Positions 24,788 to 34,491 of a stretch of DNA of 64,000 nucleotides are shown piece by piece. The stretch comes from Paenibacillus sp. PAMC 26794 (GTDB lineage Bacteria; Bacillota; Bacilli; Paenibacillales; Paenibacillaceae): positions 1 through 64,000 of the forward strand of contig NZ_ANHX01000066.1 in assembly GCF_000316035.1 (NCBI RefSeq), written 5' to 3'. Below the pieces are notes generated by a model. That model saw only the letters and a program-made list of their open reading frames with translations. It was not told the origin of the DNA and did no database searches. Both the position numbers and the translations under genes were made by a program. Position 1 is the stretch's first letter; each line of letters starts with the position of its first letter.

Positions 24788-25333
24788 ATGCTCCAGACCT
24801 GGTGGGAATTATTTTGGGGATTTTTCGTAGCAAACATCTTGGGATATGGGGGCGGTCCGGCTTCCATTCCGCTCATGCAGGAAGAGATTGTGAACCATTA
24901 CCAATGGATGACCACCGAGCAATTCGGTGATGTACTGGCGATTGGTAACGCCCTTCCCGGCCCGATTGCAACCAAAATTGCTGCATTTGTCGGGTACCAC
25001 GTAGCAGGCTGGTTTGGGGCATTTATCGCAAGTTTTGCCACAATCGTGCCTTCCGCAACCGCATTAATTATATTACTTCGTCTGTTGAACAAACATCGCA
25101 CTTCACCAAAAGTCAAAGGTATGACTCTACTCGTACAGCCTGTTATCGCCGTACTCATGATTCTGCTCACATGGGAATTTGGGCAGCTGTCCACTGATTC
25201 CATCGGCATCTGGCAGACGTTGATCATTGCAGGCATCTCGCTCTGGGTCATGACCAAAACCAAGCTGCATCCGGCCATTCTGATCGTGATCGCTTTTGCC
25301 TATGGTGCGCTGGTACTGTCTCACACGATGTAG
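24788..25333 (+). CDS. ywrA: Chromate transporter, short-chain CHR subunit 2
   Basis: 181 residues, paralogous to its neighbour: LFWGFFVANILGYGGGPASI and FGDVLAIGNALPGPIATKIA repeat the CHR motif. AAGGGGGTG lies ten bases upstream of the ATG. This is the second half of the heterodimeric pair, not a frameshifted fragment, since each half has its own start, site and full CHR motif. Confidence 0.9.
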   Translation: MLQTWWELFWGFFVANILGYGGGPASIPLMQEEIVNHYQWMTTEQFGDVLAIGNALPGPIATKIAAFVGYHVAGWFGAFIASFATIVPSATALIILLRLLNKHRTSPKVKGMTLLVQPVIAVLMILLTWEFGQLSTDSIGIWQTLIIAGISLWVMTKTKLHPAILIVIAFAYGALVLSHTM

Positions 25334-25442
25334 TTATAGAACATACAGGGAACGTCACAGAATCACTTGGTTATACATCTGTAATAGGGTGGTGTATGCA
25401 AGGGTTCTGGGCGTTGGCGAATGGCTAGATTATTTTCATTTT

Positions 25443-25639
25443 CTAAGGAACTCAGGACGTCTTATTTGGTCTTTAGGTCCTCTTTATAAATTGTAAGGAA
25501 TCTCAGACACGTTATATACCAAAATAACCTGACAAAAGCGCTATAAAAGACTGTACTTTCCGATATAACGTGTCTCAGATTCCTTAGATTTCTGCAAACG
25601 CTCCAGACCCCTGAATAAGACGTTTCAGATTCGTTAGCG
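25443..25639. repeat. Nested palindromic intergenic repeat, copy 1
   Basis: Inner arms of 23 bases (25495-25517 and 25563-25585) are inverted with one mismatch. Outer, more diverged arms begin CTAAGGAACTCAGGACGT (25443) and end GACGTTTCAGATTCGTTAGC (25620-25639). The shared unit reads about TAACGAATCTCAGAGACGTT followed by ATTC. Related copies occur at 44.2 and 53.1 kb. No gene is seen in the 25334-25665 gap. Confidence 0.75.
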
Positions 25640-25665
25640 CTTGAAGACATGCCTAGTTTATAAAC

Positions 25666-25707
25666 AAAAAACGGTGATACCAGCTATTAGCTGGCATCAC
25701 CGTTTTT
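25666..25707. terminator. Strong hairpin terminator after the BIG2 gene
   Basis: AAAAACGGTGAT and ATCACCGTTTTT arms, extended by ACCAGCT/AGCTGGC, form a long stem with T runs on both strands. It can serve the BIG2 gene (minus) and the chromate operon (plus). Confidence 0.85.
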
Positions 25708-25742
25708 ATTTGCGCGTTTCACGCTCACATATGGAAAAGCAA

Positions 25743-28118
25743 TTACTTCGCTTCAACCACTACCGTCACTTTGGTTTTCACACCTGCAAATGTCACCGTA
25801 ATCGTTGCTTTACCTTTGCCATTTGCCTGAATAATTCCATCTTTCACCGATGCTGTTGCAATCCGGGAAGATTTCCAGAGAGCCGGTTTGGATACATTAG
25901 CTTCACTGCCATCGGCATACGTTGCAGTTGCAGCCACGGTTACCTTTTCACCAGGTTTCATGGTCAACGTTACTTTATCCGTCTGCAAATATTTCAGTGT
26001 ATCCACATCTAGAGCAATCGTTACAGACTTGCTACCGTATTTTGCAGTAATTTTGGCTTTACCGGAACCCGTAGCTTTGACTTTACCTTTGGTCACTTGA
26101 GCTACTTTGTAGCTGTTCGTTTTCCATTCAGCTTTGTCCGTAACATCACGCTCGCTACCGTCACTCAAAAAGGCAGTTACCGTCAGATCAGCTGTATCGC
26201 CTGATTTCAGGGAAAGAACCGGCTCAGAAGCTTCAATACGTGAGATGACATCCACTTCAACTTGAATGGTCACTTTTTGGGAGCCGTATTCTGCTGTAAT
26301 GTTGGCTTTACCACTGCTGTTACCCGTGATCACGCCTTTTTTCACATCCGCTACACGTGCATTGCTCGATTTCCAGGTTGCTTCGGATGTTACATCCAAC
26401 GTGTTGCCGTCCTCATCCGTACCTGTTAGAAGGATGTTCTGTGTTTCTTTGGCAGACAATACGACGAAGTTCACATCTGCTTCCAGTCCACTTGCCATAC
26501 CTACTTCAACAGGCAGAGTCAGCGTTTTGCCTTCAATCTTCGCGGTAATGGTTACTTTACCTGTAGCAACACCTGTGATAACCCCTTTGCTATCTACCTC
26601 AGCGATTTTGTCGCTGCTGCTGCTCCAAGTTGCATCTTCAGATACATCTTTGGATGTTTCACCATACAACGCCAGTACTTTGGCAGAAGTCGTTCCACCA
26701 ACGGCTACCGATGCTTTCTTCTTGTCCATCTCATACTTGTCTGCTACGTCTACATTCACTGTGAATTTAACCGTTTTACCGCCATAAGCTACAGTGATCG
26801 TAGCCGTACCGGATTTGTATGCAATCAGATCGCCGTTTGATACATATACGACATCTGGATTGCTTGAAGTCCATGTTGCTTTGGAAGTTACATTTTCTGT
26901 ACTGGCATCAATATATTCGGCATTGGCTACCAATGTCTTAGACTTGTTATCACCGGTAACACTCATGGCGAGCTTGTCATTTACATCTTTGATATCCAGA
27001 TATCTTGCCGTATCTACATCTACAGCAATTTCTACAGTTTTTCCACTATAGGTTGCTTTGATCGTTGTTGAACCTGCGCTAATGGCTGTGATCTGTCCCT
27101 TAAACACCGTTGCAACCTTCTCGTTGCTGGATGTCCAAGTTGCCTGATCCGTTACATTCACATCGCTGCTGTTTGGATAAGAAGCCGTTACAACGACATT
27201 AGCCGTTTTGGTTGTCTCGCTCAAACGGAAGAAAATACTTTGTTTCTCCACACTCAGCTTGCTCGTCAGATCCACATCCACGTCAACGGATACTGATTTT
27301 GTACCGTATTTGGCTGTGATCTTGGCAGAACCTGCCGAGTATCCTGTAATTTCGCCTTTAAGAACGTCTGCGACCTTCTCATTGCTTGATGTCCACTCCG
27401 CCAGATCCGTTACATCTTTGGTTGTGCCATCTGGGTAAGTAGCCGTCACTTTCACACTTTCACTTTTGTTCAACAACAGGTTAACCTGCTGTTTATCTAC
27501 ATCTACACGTTTAACCACTTCAACGTTAACATCCACCGTCACGCTCTGGCTGCCAACTTTCGCAGTAATAACTGCCGTACCCGCGCTTTGTCCAGTTACT
27601 TTACCATTCACAACGGTAGCAACCTTCTCGTCACTGGTAGACCATTCTGCCGTACTTGCTGCTGCATTATTTGTTTCATTGTCACTATACGTTGCTGTCA
27701 AAATAATTTCTTTTGTATCTCCCGTGCGCAAATCCAGACTTTGCACGTTTTTCGAAAGAGCTTTGACCTTCTTCGTTACTTTCACTTGAACGGTCTGACT
27801 CTGACCCTGATAAGCTGCGGTAATCGTCGCTTTACCTTCCTTTTTGGCCGTGATTGCACCATTATATACAGTTGCTATCGAAGTATCTTCGCTACTCCAG
27901 GTTGTACTAATCGTTACATTAGCCGAGGTATTATCTGAATATACCCCTGTCACCGTAACAGACCCAGAATCACCAACTTCGAGCGACATCTCATTCTTGG
28001 AAACCACAATTTTGGACAGTTCTTTATCTGCCGCAGCGGCCAAGCCTACGTTGGAAATACTCAGCATCAACACCAGCATCATCACCATGTACTTGGTCAA
28101 TCTTGGCTTTAACATCAT
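25743..28118 (-). CDS. Secreted surface protein with nine BIG2 (Ig-like) repeats
   Basis: 791 residues. A signal peptide (MVMMLVLMLSISNVGLAAAA, cut near residue 30) is followed by nine tandem ~84-residue Ig-like BIG2 modules, each with a DVT.xATWxSSNxxVAxV core and a GxATITAxYxGKxVxVxVxV end. There is no SLH, LPXTG or catalytic domain, so attachment is unclear; it may be released or bind the wall non-covalently. BIG2 repeats occur in adhesins and as spacers in carbohydrate-active enzymes. GGGGGG lies just before tandem ATGs. Flanked by a strong terminator. The repeats make it prone to length variation. Confidence 0.85.
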   Translation of the reverse strand: MMLKPRLTKYMVMMLVLMLSISNVGLAAAADKELSKIVVSKNEMSLEVGDSGSVTVTGVYSDNTSANVTISTTWSSEDTSIATVYNGAITAKKEGKATITAAYQGQSQTVQVKVTKKVKALSKNVQSLDLRTGDTKEIILTATYSDNETNNAAASTAEWSTSDEKVATVVNGKVTGQSAGTAVITAKVGSQSVTVDVNVEVVKRVDVDKQQVNLLLNKSESVKVTATYPDGTTKDVTDLAEWTSSNEKVADVLKGEITGYSAGSAKITAKYGTKSVSVDVDVDLTSKLSVEKQSIFFRLSETTKTANVVVTASYPNSSDVNVTDQATWTSSNEKVATVFKGQITAISAGSTTIKATYSGKTVEIAVDVDTARYLDIKDVNDKLAMSVTGDNKSKTLVANAEYIDASTENVTSKATWTSSNPDVVYVSNGDLIAYKSGTATITVAYGGKTVKFTVNVDVADKYEMDKKKASVAVGGTTSAKVLALYGETSKDVSEDATWSSSSDKIAEVDSKGVITGVATGKVTITAKIEGKTLTLPVEVGMASGLEADVNFVVLSAKETQNILLTGTDEDGNTLDVTSEATWKSSNARVADVKKGVITGNSSGKANITAEYGSQKVTIQVEVDVISRIEASEPVLSLKSGDTADLTVTAFLSDGSERDVTDKAEWKTNSYKVAQVTKGKVKATGSGKAKITAKYGSKSVTIALDVDTLKYLQTDKVTLTMKPGEKVTVAATATYADGSEANVSKPALWKSSRIATASVKDGIIQANGKGKATITVTFAGVKTKVTVVVEAK

Positions 28119-28326
28119 TTCCCCCCGATTATCATCATTTTTTTCCTTATGTTTTATGTCGGCAAGTCCTTTCCAGATGTTTAGACTTTCAGGAAATTTT
28201 CAGGGAATTCTATGGAAATTAATTTATCTTCTATTCCTGTTTCAACCGATCATACCTGCGAATATTGCGCATACCTATGTATATTGACTGTCTTGAACTT
28301 CTTTTAACAGGATTGGAGGAAACATA

Positions 28327-28932
28327 ATGCGTCAGCCTTTTGATTACATCGGGTATTGGGAGGAAACATATCGTTCGGGTGAAAGTTCTGGGAGGGGGTC
28401 ATACGGGGTTTTGGCTGAATTCAAGGCCGAGGTCGTGAACGGACTGATTCAACGTGAAGGGATTCATCGTGTCATTGAGTTTGGATGTGGGGATGGCAAC
28501 CAGTTGCAATACATGAATTATGAGGACTACCTGGGCGTGGATGTGGCGGCTTCTTCAGTAAAGCGTTGTGCTTCCCAATTTGCCAAGGATTATTCCAAGA
28601 GCTTCATGTTGTATACACCAGGCCTATGGATTAACCGAGGTTTCCTGCAAGCCGATCTGACGGTCTGTCTGGATGTGTTATATCACATCACGGATGAAAC
28701 AGATTTTCGCAATACCCTCTATGATATTCTGCACTCTTCAACAGCATGGGTGGTACTTTACACCCGTTTGAAAGAAAACGGCAACCCGGGGATTGATACA
28801 ATCCAGGACCGTAATCTGTTCGATTATCTCTTCGACTACCCTGATTTCAAAGTTCATGAGATTATTCCGCAGCGATACCCGGATCAATCTTCTGCCGACT
28901 TTGTTATCCTGAGACGCATGCCCTCGAAGTGA
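28327..28932 (+). CDS. Class I SAM-dependent methyltransferase
   Basis: 201 residues. Motif I is RVIEFGCGDGNQLQYM (~46-61), followed by the acidic LGVDVAASSVKRC and a motif IV-like ADLTVCLDVLYHI. The short length and N-terminal FDYIGYWEETYRSG recall small-molecule methyltransferases. The substrate is unknown. TTGGAGGA precedes the ATG. It diverges from the BIG2 gene and appears monocistronic. Confidence 0.85.
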   Translation: MRQPFDYIGYWEETYRSGESSGRGSYGVLAEFKAEVVNGLIQREGIHRVIEFGCGDGNQLQYMNYEDYLGVDVAASSVKRCASQFAKDYSKSFMLYTPGLWINRGFLQADLTVCLDVLYHITDETDFRNTLYDILHSSTAWVVLYTRLKENGNPGIDTIQDRNLFDYLFDYPDFKVHEIIPQRYPDQSSADFVILRRMPSK

Positions 28933-29256
28933 AAATCGATTCTTTCAGTAAAGCATAGCTAAGTCTGCACCCCAACTGGAACCGTAAGAATGCGATATTG
29001 ATATGCCAGGTATTCTTTTGTCTTCCTTCGATTATGTACACCATCCGCCTGTCCGCTCACCTTGTTTTGTCTATTCAAAGCTCAAACTTAGATATACTCC
29101 GTCTCCAATGGAAGGAATATCGTTCCTGATACTGGAGACAGCCTTATGCGGACAAGTGATGATGGTTTGCTAACAACTCGAAGGCTCATACCACTACGAC
29201 CTTACTAATCCGTTCTCACCCTCAGTTTCTCTCATGCATAGTTCTCAATTCTTCTT
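28933..29256. other. Intergenic region with one hairpin
   Basis: Between the convergent methyltransferase and GH88 genes. It contains an inverted repeat GTCTCCA (29101-29107) / TGGAGAC (29133-29139) with an inner GGAA/TTCC pairing. No T run follows, so it is a doubtful terminator. Nothing else is recognised. Confidence 0.4.
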
Positions 29257-30393
29257 TTAAAATAACCCCGCATGTCCACGCAGCTTCGCCAGCGCTTCCA
29301 TATAGAAATAATCGCCGTATATAATCGGCACATTCAACCCTCGCCCTTCCGGGTAATGCACCGTTCCCTGCATGATCAGACCTTCTTCCGCTGCCGAGTC
29401 GCCGGAGCTATAGTGCTCATGCAAGCCGCGGACGATACGTTCTCCCGCGGCAGCATAGGTCTCACCGCGTGGCGACAGCTTCGCCAGCTCGAGCAACCCG
29501 CTCGCGGCAATCGCCGCAGCGGACGAGTCCCACGCCACCTGATGCTCCGCAGGTGCGCGGAAATCCCACACCGGCACGATCTCTTCGCCAAGCATGGCGA
29601 GGAAGAAATCGGCCGCACGCTCCGCTGTCTCCAGATATCGGGCTTCGCCCGTATACCGGAAAGACAGCGCAAACCCGTGCAACGCCCAGGCGGTGCCCCG
29701 CGCCCAAGCCGAACCTGGAGCATGGCCCTGTCCGCCATGCTCTCGCAACTTCTGCCCCGTGTGTGGATCAAACTCCACCACGTGGCAGATGGACCCGTCA
29801 GCGCGGATGAATTCGCGCGCCACGGTGTCCGCGTGTGCTTCCGCCAGCCAGCGGAAGCGAGGATCGCCGCTCTGCTCGGATGCCCAGTAGAGCAGCGGCA
29901 GGTTCATCATGCTGTCAATGATGGCTACGCCGCGCGTATCCATTGCTGACGAGCTGAAGTTCCATGCGCGGATGAACTCACCGCGCACGTGGAACCGGGC
30001 AGCGAGCAGGTTGGCGGCAAGCATGCCACGCCGCCGTCCATCCATGCTGCCCGTCTGGCGGTAGTTGGCTACGCCACTAAGCAGCCAGATGAACCCCAGA
30101 TCGTGATCCACCGATTCGGGATCACGCAGACAACCCTCCAGTTGCCGCTCACAGCTTTCGGCAATGCGATGTAACGGAGCGACCGCTTCACTTTCCGGCG
30201 CATCCTCATAGACCAGCCATAACAATCCAGGCCAGAAACCTGCTGTCCACCATTCCGGATCATTCCGGTCATACGTCCCTTGCGGGGCAATGTGCGGGAA
30301 TGTATCCTTGATCCGCTTTGCATTCCGAATCGTCTTGGCAGCCCCCTGTTGCCACGCTTCCTCGAGCCATTTTACCGACGTTGATGTGTTCAT
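29257..30393 (-). CDS. GH88 unsaturated glucuronyl hydrolase
   Basis: 378 residues from ATG 30393, with AGGAGG nine bases upstream; the earlier frame overlaps the preceding gene. The length matches Bacillus UGL (377 aa). Segments typical of the (alpha/alpha)6 barrel are WWTAGFWPGLLWLVYEDAPE, SVDHDLGFIWLLSG (catalytic-type aspartate), IDSMMNLPLLYWAS and SAWARGTAWALHGFALSFRYTG. It hydrolyses the unsaturated uronate left by polysaccharide lyases. No signal peptide, so it acts on imported oligosaccharides. Last of a three-gene operon. The gene is strikingly GC-rich compared with its neighbours, which also creates long spurious antisense frames. Confidence 0.9.
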   Translation of the reverse strand: MNTSTSVKWLEEAWQQGAAKTIRNAKRIKDTFPHIAPQGTYDRNDPEWWTAGFWPGLLWLVYEDAPESEAVAPLHRIAESCERQLEGCLRDPESVDHDLGFIWLLSGVANYRQTGSMDGRRRGMLAANLLAARFHVRGEFIRAWNFSSSAMDTRGVAIIDSMMNLPLLYWASEQSGDPRFRWLAEAHADTVAREFIRADGSICHVVEFDPHTGQKLREHGGQGHAPGSAWARGTAWALHGFALSFRYTGEARYLETAERAADFFLAMLGEEIVPVWDFRAPAEHQVAWDSSAAAIAASGLLELAKLSPRGETYAAAGERIVRGLHEHYSSGDSAAEEGLIMQGTVHYPEGRGLNVPIIYGDYFYMEALAKLRGHAGLF

Positions 30394-30412
30394 GAACATA
30401 TCCCTCCTCGAT

Positions 30413-32365
30413 TCATTTAACCTCGCCCAATCGGATCGTAAATGACAACCTACGTGCTCCGTTCGCTTCAATCCGTGCTTCCTTCAGCAACCCATTACGT
30501 GAAGCCACAGCCTGTTCCTCCAGATGAATAATGGCTTCCTGATCCAGCGCTGTAGATTCTACATACGCTCCCCGATACTCCGTTCGTACACTATGATCCG
30601 TTTGAGTAATCACCGCCTGTTCACGACCATCATGGAACATCAATGGAATGAGTGCACCTGCCGCCGTGATCTCACCTTCGAATTTATACGTTATGGTCAG
30701 CACATCCGCCTGTTGCACATAATGAGTACGCAATGTTTCAATTCCGGGTAATGGACCGACCCATGTCACGGCAAAAGCATTCTCCAAGACAGTTATGCCA
30801 TCTTCTGCCGCTCTTTCCGCCAGATGCTGCTCCACTTGATTCCGGGTATCATGGTCCACCTTCTCGTACACAACGGAACCTCCTCCCTGTGCAGGGTCCA
30901 ATCCAACGTCACGATCATATGCACCACCGGATGGAATCCCCTCTGCAAGACTGTGCCATACCCCATCTGGTGTCTTCCAGGCAGGACAGTAGCTGAGCGG
31001 ACGAACCGCCCCTTCGGCAAATTCCGTAAATCCGGCCTGCACATGGCTGGCAGCGGACGGACCAATCAGACCAGGTAACCCCGTCTGCTGAATCCGCACC
31101 AAACCAGGGATCGTATACGGATCATTCATCGCCGTGTGTAATACCAGTTGCTGACCAGGTATGGAAGCAATCACCGTTTCGAACCACCCATCGGTCTGCA
31201 AAACTCTGCTACCCAGTTCGGAAGGAAGGTATACTTCGCCCACATCCTCTCCTGGATCACTGAGACAAGCGTGACCCAGCGCTGCTGCCGTCCACAGATT
31301 GTAACAGGTATGGTTGGTATAGATTTCGTAGCCGTGGCGATCTTCTGGCTTGTATTCATTGCGCACGATTTTCAGACGCCCATCTTCCATTTTCCAGCGC
31401 TCCACAGCAGCAAAACACCGATTAGCAGCACGTGCGAAAGCACCGGCCATCACCCGATCTCCCGCCTGCAAAGCTAGTGTTGCATGTGTAGAACATACAT
31501 AAGCCGCCGCCGCTTCATTCCACTGATGCTGGGAGCTGCGACCACGCGGTGGAATCTCACCTAGCGGCGAGAGCGTCAGTAGCGAGCTGAAGGCACCATG
31601 GCGCAGCTGCTCACGTAACGTATCGGCAGTCGTTCCCTCGTAACCAGCTTGGAGCATCACCTCAAGGTGATAACGGGTGGCAATATCATAGGAAAATGGA
31701 CAATTGGGTCGATCCAGCGGTCCATCCTGATACAACCCAAGGGCCGTAAATCGGGGCACATGATAGGCTTCCAGATAACGATCCATCCACGCTGTACCCT
31801 CATTCGCCAGCTGTTCATGCCACCGCAGATATTCACCAGAGATCATAATGGCGTTCCAGTTAATCATGCGATTGGGATTGTTCATCTTGCTCATCGTAAA
31901 TACATAATCTTGTTCAGGGTGGATCGTCTTGAGTGCCTCAGCCCAGATCTGTGCTTGTTCAGGCAGATGTGACTTCAACAACATATAAGCTCTCATCATG
32001 AGCACCGGAAAAAAATCAGGATGATTGCCAGGTGCACTACCATTGACTACGGCATCAATGCTCTGTGATAGCGCTGCCGCTGCGGAATCAAGCAGATCTG
32101 TACGGCCCGCATCAACCAGAACTGCCGCAGCCATCGCATAGGCCGGTGTAGAATAATATCTCTCCACACCCGAGAACGGGTCGATAATTGCACCCTGGCT
32201 ATCCTGATATGGTGTGTAAGCGCGAACAACACTTTCAACAAGTGGCAACTTGCGCTCCCTATTCCAGCCGTCTGCCGGAGGGGGACCCGCTTGTTCTGCC
32301 AATGTACGGTAACGTTCAAGTTCGTCTTTCCATGGATACGTGGACGCAGATGTATATTTACTCAC
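30413..32365 (-). CDS. Large helical-barrel protein of the uronide operon, family not recognised
   Basis: 650 residues, no signal peptide. The first ~390 residues look like a helical toroid (NWNAIMISGEYLRWHEQLAN, YHLEVMLQAGYEG, QHQWNEAAAAYVCSTHATLA); the rest is beta-rich, as in polysaccharide lyases and DUF2264-like proteins. Conserved-looking polar spots are GNHPDFFP, MNNPNRMINWN, DGPLDRPNCPFSYD and YTNHTCYN. It overlaps the heparinase II/III gene by eight bases and is 19 bases before GH88, so it works in the same pathway, perhaps as a second cytoplasmic lyase or glycosidase. I cannot name its family. Confidence 0.6.
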   Translation of the reverse strand: MSKYTSASTYPWKDELERYRTLAEQAGPPPADGWNRERKLPLVESVVRAYTPYQDSQGAIIDPFSGVERYYSTPAYAMAAAVLVDAGRTDLLDSAAAALSQSIDAVVNGSAPGNHPDFFPVLMMRAYMLLKSHLPEQAQIWAEALKTIHPEQDYVFTMSKMNNPNRMINWNAIMISGEYLRWHEQLANEGTAWMDRYLEAYHVPRFTALGLYQDGPLDRPNCPFSYDIATRYHLEVMLQAGYEGTTADTLREQLRHGAFSSLLTLSPLGEIPPRGRSSQHQWNEAAAAYVCSTHATLALQAGDRVMAGAFARAANRCFAAVERWKMEDGRLKIVRNEYKPEDRHGYEIYTNHTCYNLWTAAALGHACLSDPGEDVGEVYLPSELGSRVLQTDGWFETVIASIPGQQLVLHTAMNDPYTIPGLVRIQQTGLPGLIGPSAASHVQAGFTEFAEGAVRPLSYCPAWKTPDGVWHSLAEGIPSGGAYDRDVGLDPAQGGGSVVYEKVDHDTRNQVEQHLAERAAEDGITVLENAFAVTWVGPLPGIETLRTHYVQQADVLTITYKFEGEITAAGALIPLMFHDGREQAVITQTDHSVRTEYRGAYVESTALDQEAIIHLEEQAVASRNGLLKEARIEANGARRLSFTIRLGEVK

Positions 32366-34361
32366 GCATGCTCACCTCGATTTCTCCCATTTTCGGTTCA
32401 ATGATGAAGCGTACCTCACATACCGTTTCAAGCGGATTAGGGCGTTCTGTCTGAACATCCGTCTCATCGATCACACCTGTCCATGATAGTGACGTCCGAT
32501 AGAATGTGACCGGAACATTGTCATGATCAACTGTGTTCATAGCCTCCGTAAAGACCTGCCACTGGTTCGCATCATATGTCATATGGACCGTTCCATGTAC
32601 ACCTTGCCAGCGAAGATTACCGCTCTTCACCACCTCAGGCTGTACTCTACTCATCCATCGCTCCACAACGCTCGAACATCCTGCATCTGAATCATCCACC
32701 GAAGAGAATCGTTCTGCCGAAGACACCATGCTGCTTTTCCATTGAAAACGGTCAATCAAACGCAATTCTGCTCTATCTTTGCTACCGTCAGGAGACATTT
32801 CCCAATGAAATTGGCGCGTATACTGAGCCAGTGAAGCAGCCCCAGAGTATGCGGATGTTAGATCCATTGTTGCATTCAGCTCACCGCCACCCTCTGCCAG
32901 CCTTGCCTCTAACACATGGGATTGCGCTTGCCGACCGGAGCATTGCTCCTTGCCTTCAATGAGCGGAACGTTATGACCGGATGACGAGATGTGGAACAGC
33001 TGCTCTCTGCCTGGTGCAAAATACGCTTGGCTGTACAACCCTGCTCCTGGATCACACAGAATATTCTCACCACCGCAATGGATAATGAACTGCCCCAGAT
33101 CATTATGGTTGTGAGGTTCATCGTTATGCCCGCCTTTAATGGAAATAGCCACATGAAGGGGTGCGCCGTTCGCTTGTTTTGTATCCCGGGAATCGAGCGA
33201 TCCTTTTGCAATCATCCAGCCCAGATTTCGAAAAATAAATCCTCGTTCAGCCTGCCCAGAGGCACCTTCATCACCGTACACTGGCGGATCGCTCCACATC
33301 ACGTTCCGCAACAGATGAGCCCAGCGATGACAGGGATCATCGGTAAGCAGTGGAATATGAAGCGGCAGATCCACCTGCAACCCAACCCGGGATGCAAGCA
33401 GGGAGAGTAATCCGGAAGGGATCTCTTCCTGTTCGGAACTGTCCGAATAATTCACGAATGTGCCACCTGACAGATGAACTCGCAGCGGGAATGCGGCGAT
33501 GTCTGCGATTTTGGAACCCACTAGCAGATCTAGTTCGCCCTCACTATACTCACGAAGCATCTCGGCATAATAGGTGAAATATCCAAAGCCATATACCCAG
33601 TATCCAATGCCTTCGGCACAGCCGCCATCCTCGCCATATCCGCTCAAGAATGCGTTCATACAGCTGACTGTTTGGCAGATCGATTCCTTTAGTGTGGACT
33701 CATCCTCGAGCAGCAACAATGCGGCCATGCCACAGCAGCCACCACAGACCGCCGACCAGTTGTGATCCGCTGTCTGCCAGTGGAACTTCCGTTGCTCCCG
33801 GTAAAGCGGAGTGAAGATTCGCCGTTCTGCTTCAGACCTGATCCGTTCTAGGACAAGGCGATCGAGCTGCTCGGCGTGAATGGTCACAATCTCGGCCAGC
33901 ATATGTACCGTCTCAGCAGCGAACAGATCGATGTTCCCCTTCACCTGGTTGACCTCTCCCGTACCCAGATGCGCGGGCAAACACCACGTATACTCACCAC
34001 ACACGTCCCACAACATTTCTTCCAGCGCTTGCAGTGCATCCGGCCTAGCCGTGTCCAAGGCGAGCATCGCCACAGCAGCAAGTCTGCCCCTTCGATCGAA
34101 ATAAGCCTCTTCATAGGCTTTCCGCTCACCCGTATCGCTGAACTGTCGATATAGACGGAACGACAAGGGTGGCATGGGTTCTTTCAAGGCACGTTCACCG
34201 TAAGCCTTCAAGTCTGTGTATAACGTGGCCAATTCAGGCCGGGATAACTTCTCTAAGAGTCTGTCGGCACTTAAGGAACTCAATACTTTGCTCTCTTTTC
34301 CATGTTGATTTATATTTTCATTTTCGACTTCGTGAATGGAATCTTCCACTGGATTCACCAC
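32358..34361 (-). CDS. Heparinase II/III family polysaccharide lyase
   Basis: 667 residues from a GTG at 34361 with only a weak upstream site. An N-terminal alpha-toroid of ~350 residues includes NWSAVCGGCCGMAALLLLED. The heparinase II/III beta-sandwich follows, with GHNDEPHNHNDLGQFIIHCG, then ENILCDPGAGLY and HISSSGHNVPLIEG. The histidine-rich HNHND motif is a family hallmark. It cleaves uronic-acid-containing chains by beta-elimination, giving the unsaturated ends that GH88 removes. No signal peptide is evident, so the substrate is probably imported oligosaccharide. First gene of the operon, preceded by a cre box. Confidence 0.85.
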   Translation of the reverse strand: MVNPVEDSIHEVENENINQHGKESKVLSSLSADRLLEKLSRPELATLYTDLKAYGERALKEPMPPLSFRLYRQFSDTGERKAYEEAYFDRRGRLAAVAMLALDTARPDALQALEEMLWDVCGEYTWCLPAHLGTGEVNQVKGNIDLFAAETVHMLAEIVTIHAEQLDRLVLERIRSEAERRIFTPLYREQRKFHWQTADHNWSAVCGGCCGMAALLLLEDESTLKESICQTVSCMNAFLSGYGEDGGCAEGIGYWVYGFGYFTYYAEMLREYSEGELDLLVGSKIADIAAFPLRVHLSGGTFVNYSDSSEQEEIPSGLLSLLASRVGLQVDLPLHIPLLTDDPCHRWAHLLRNVMWSDPPVYGDEGASGQAERGFIFRNLGWMIAKGSLDSRDTKQANGAPLHVAISIKGGHNDEPHNHNDLGQFIIHCGGENILCDPGAGLYSQAYFAPGREQLFHISSSGHNVPLIEGKEQCSGRQAQSHVLEARLAEGGGELNATMDLTSAYSGAASLAQYTRQFHWEMSPDGSKDRAELRLIDRFQWKSSMVSSAERFSSVDDSDAGCSSVVERWMSRVQPEVVKSGNLRWQGVHGTVHMTYDANQWQVFTEAMNTVDHDNVPVTFYRTSLSWTGVIDETDVQTERPNPLETVCEVRFIIEPKMGEIEVSMRE

Positions 34362-34388
34362 TCTTCGTTAATGGATTGTCATACCAAA

Positions 34389-34410
34389 ATTATAATGTAA
34401 TCGATTTCAT
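34389..34410 (-). promoter_or_regulatory. cre: Promoter -10 and perfect cre site of the uronide operon
   Basis: Minus strand TGAAATCGATTACA (34396-34409) matches the CcpA consensus TGAAANCGNTTNCA at every fixed base. It is immediately followed by TATAAT (34389-34394), so CcpA binding would block the promoter. About 28 bases upstream of the GTG start. Confidence 0.85.
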
Positions 34411-34491
34411 TTTACTGGATATGATAGCACTTTTGAAGAATTATCCATTAGAACCCTTTCCACGACGTTACTTCCTTTTCCTTCCCAACAC

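Noticed and set aside
24198..25333. Chromate transporter as one gene split by frameshift
   Set aside because: Each half has its own RBS, start and complete CHR motif; short-chain pairs are a known arrangement (ywrB-ywrA).
25743..28118. Regular ~250-bp periodicity as a CRISPR-like or satellite array
   Set aside because: It is the coding sequence of tandem BIG2 domains in one continuous frame.
29272..29949. Long open frames on the plus strand across the GH88 gene
   Set aside because: They are antisense shadows caused by the high GC content of GH88; no RBS, no recognisable protein, and the minus frame has full family motifs.
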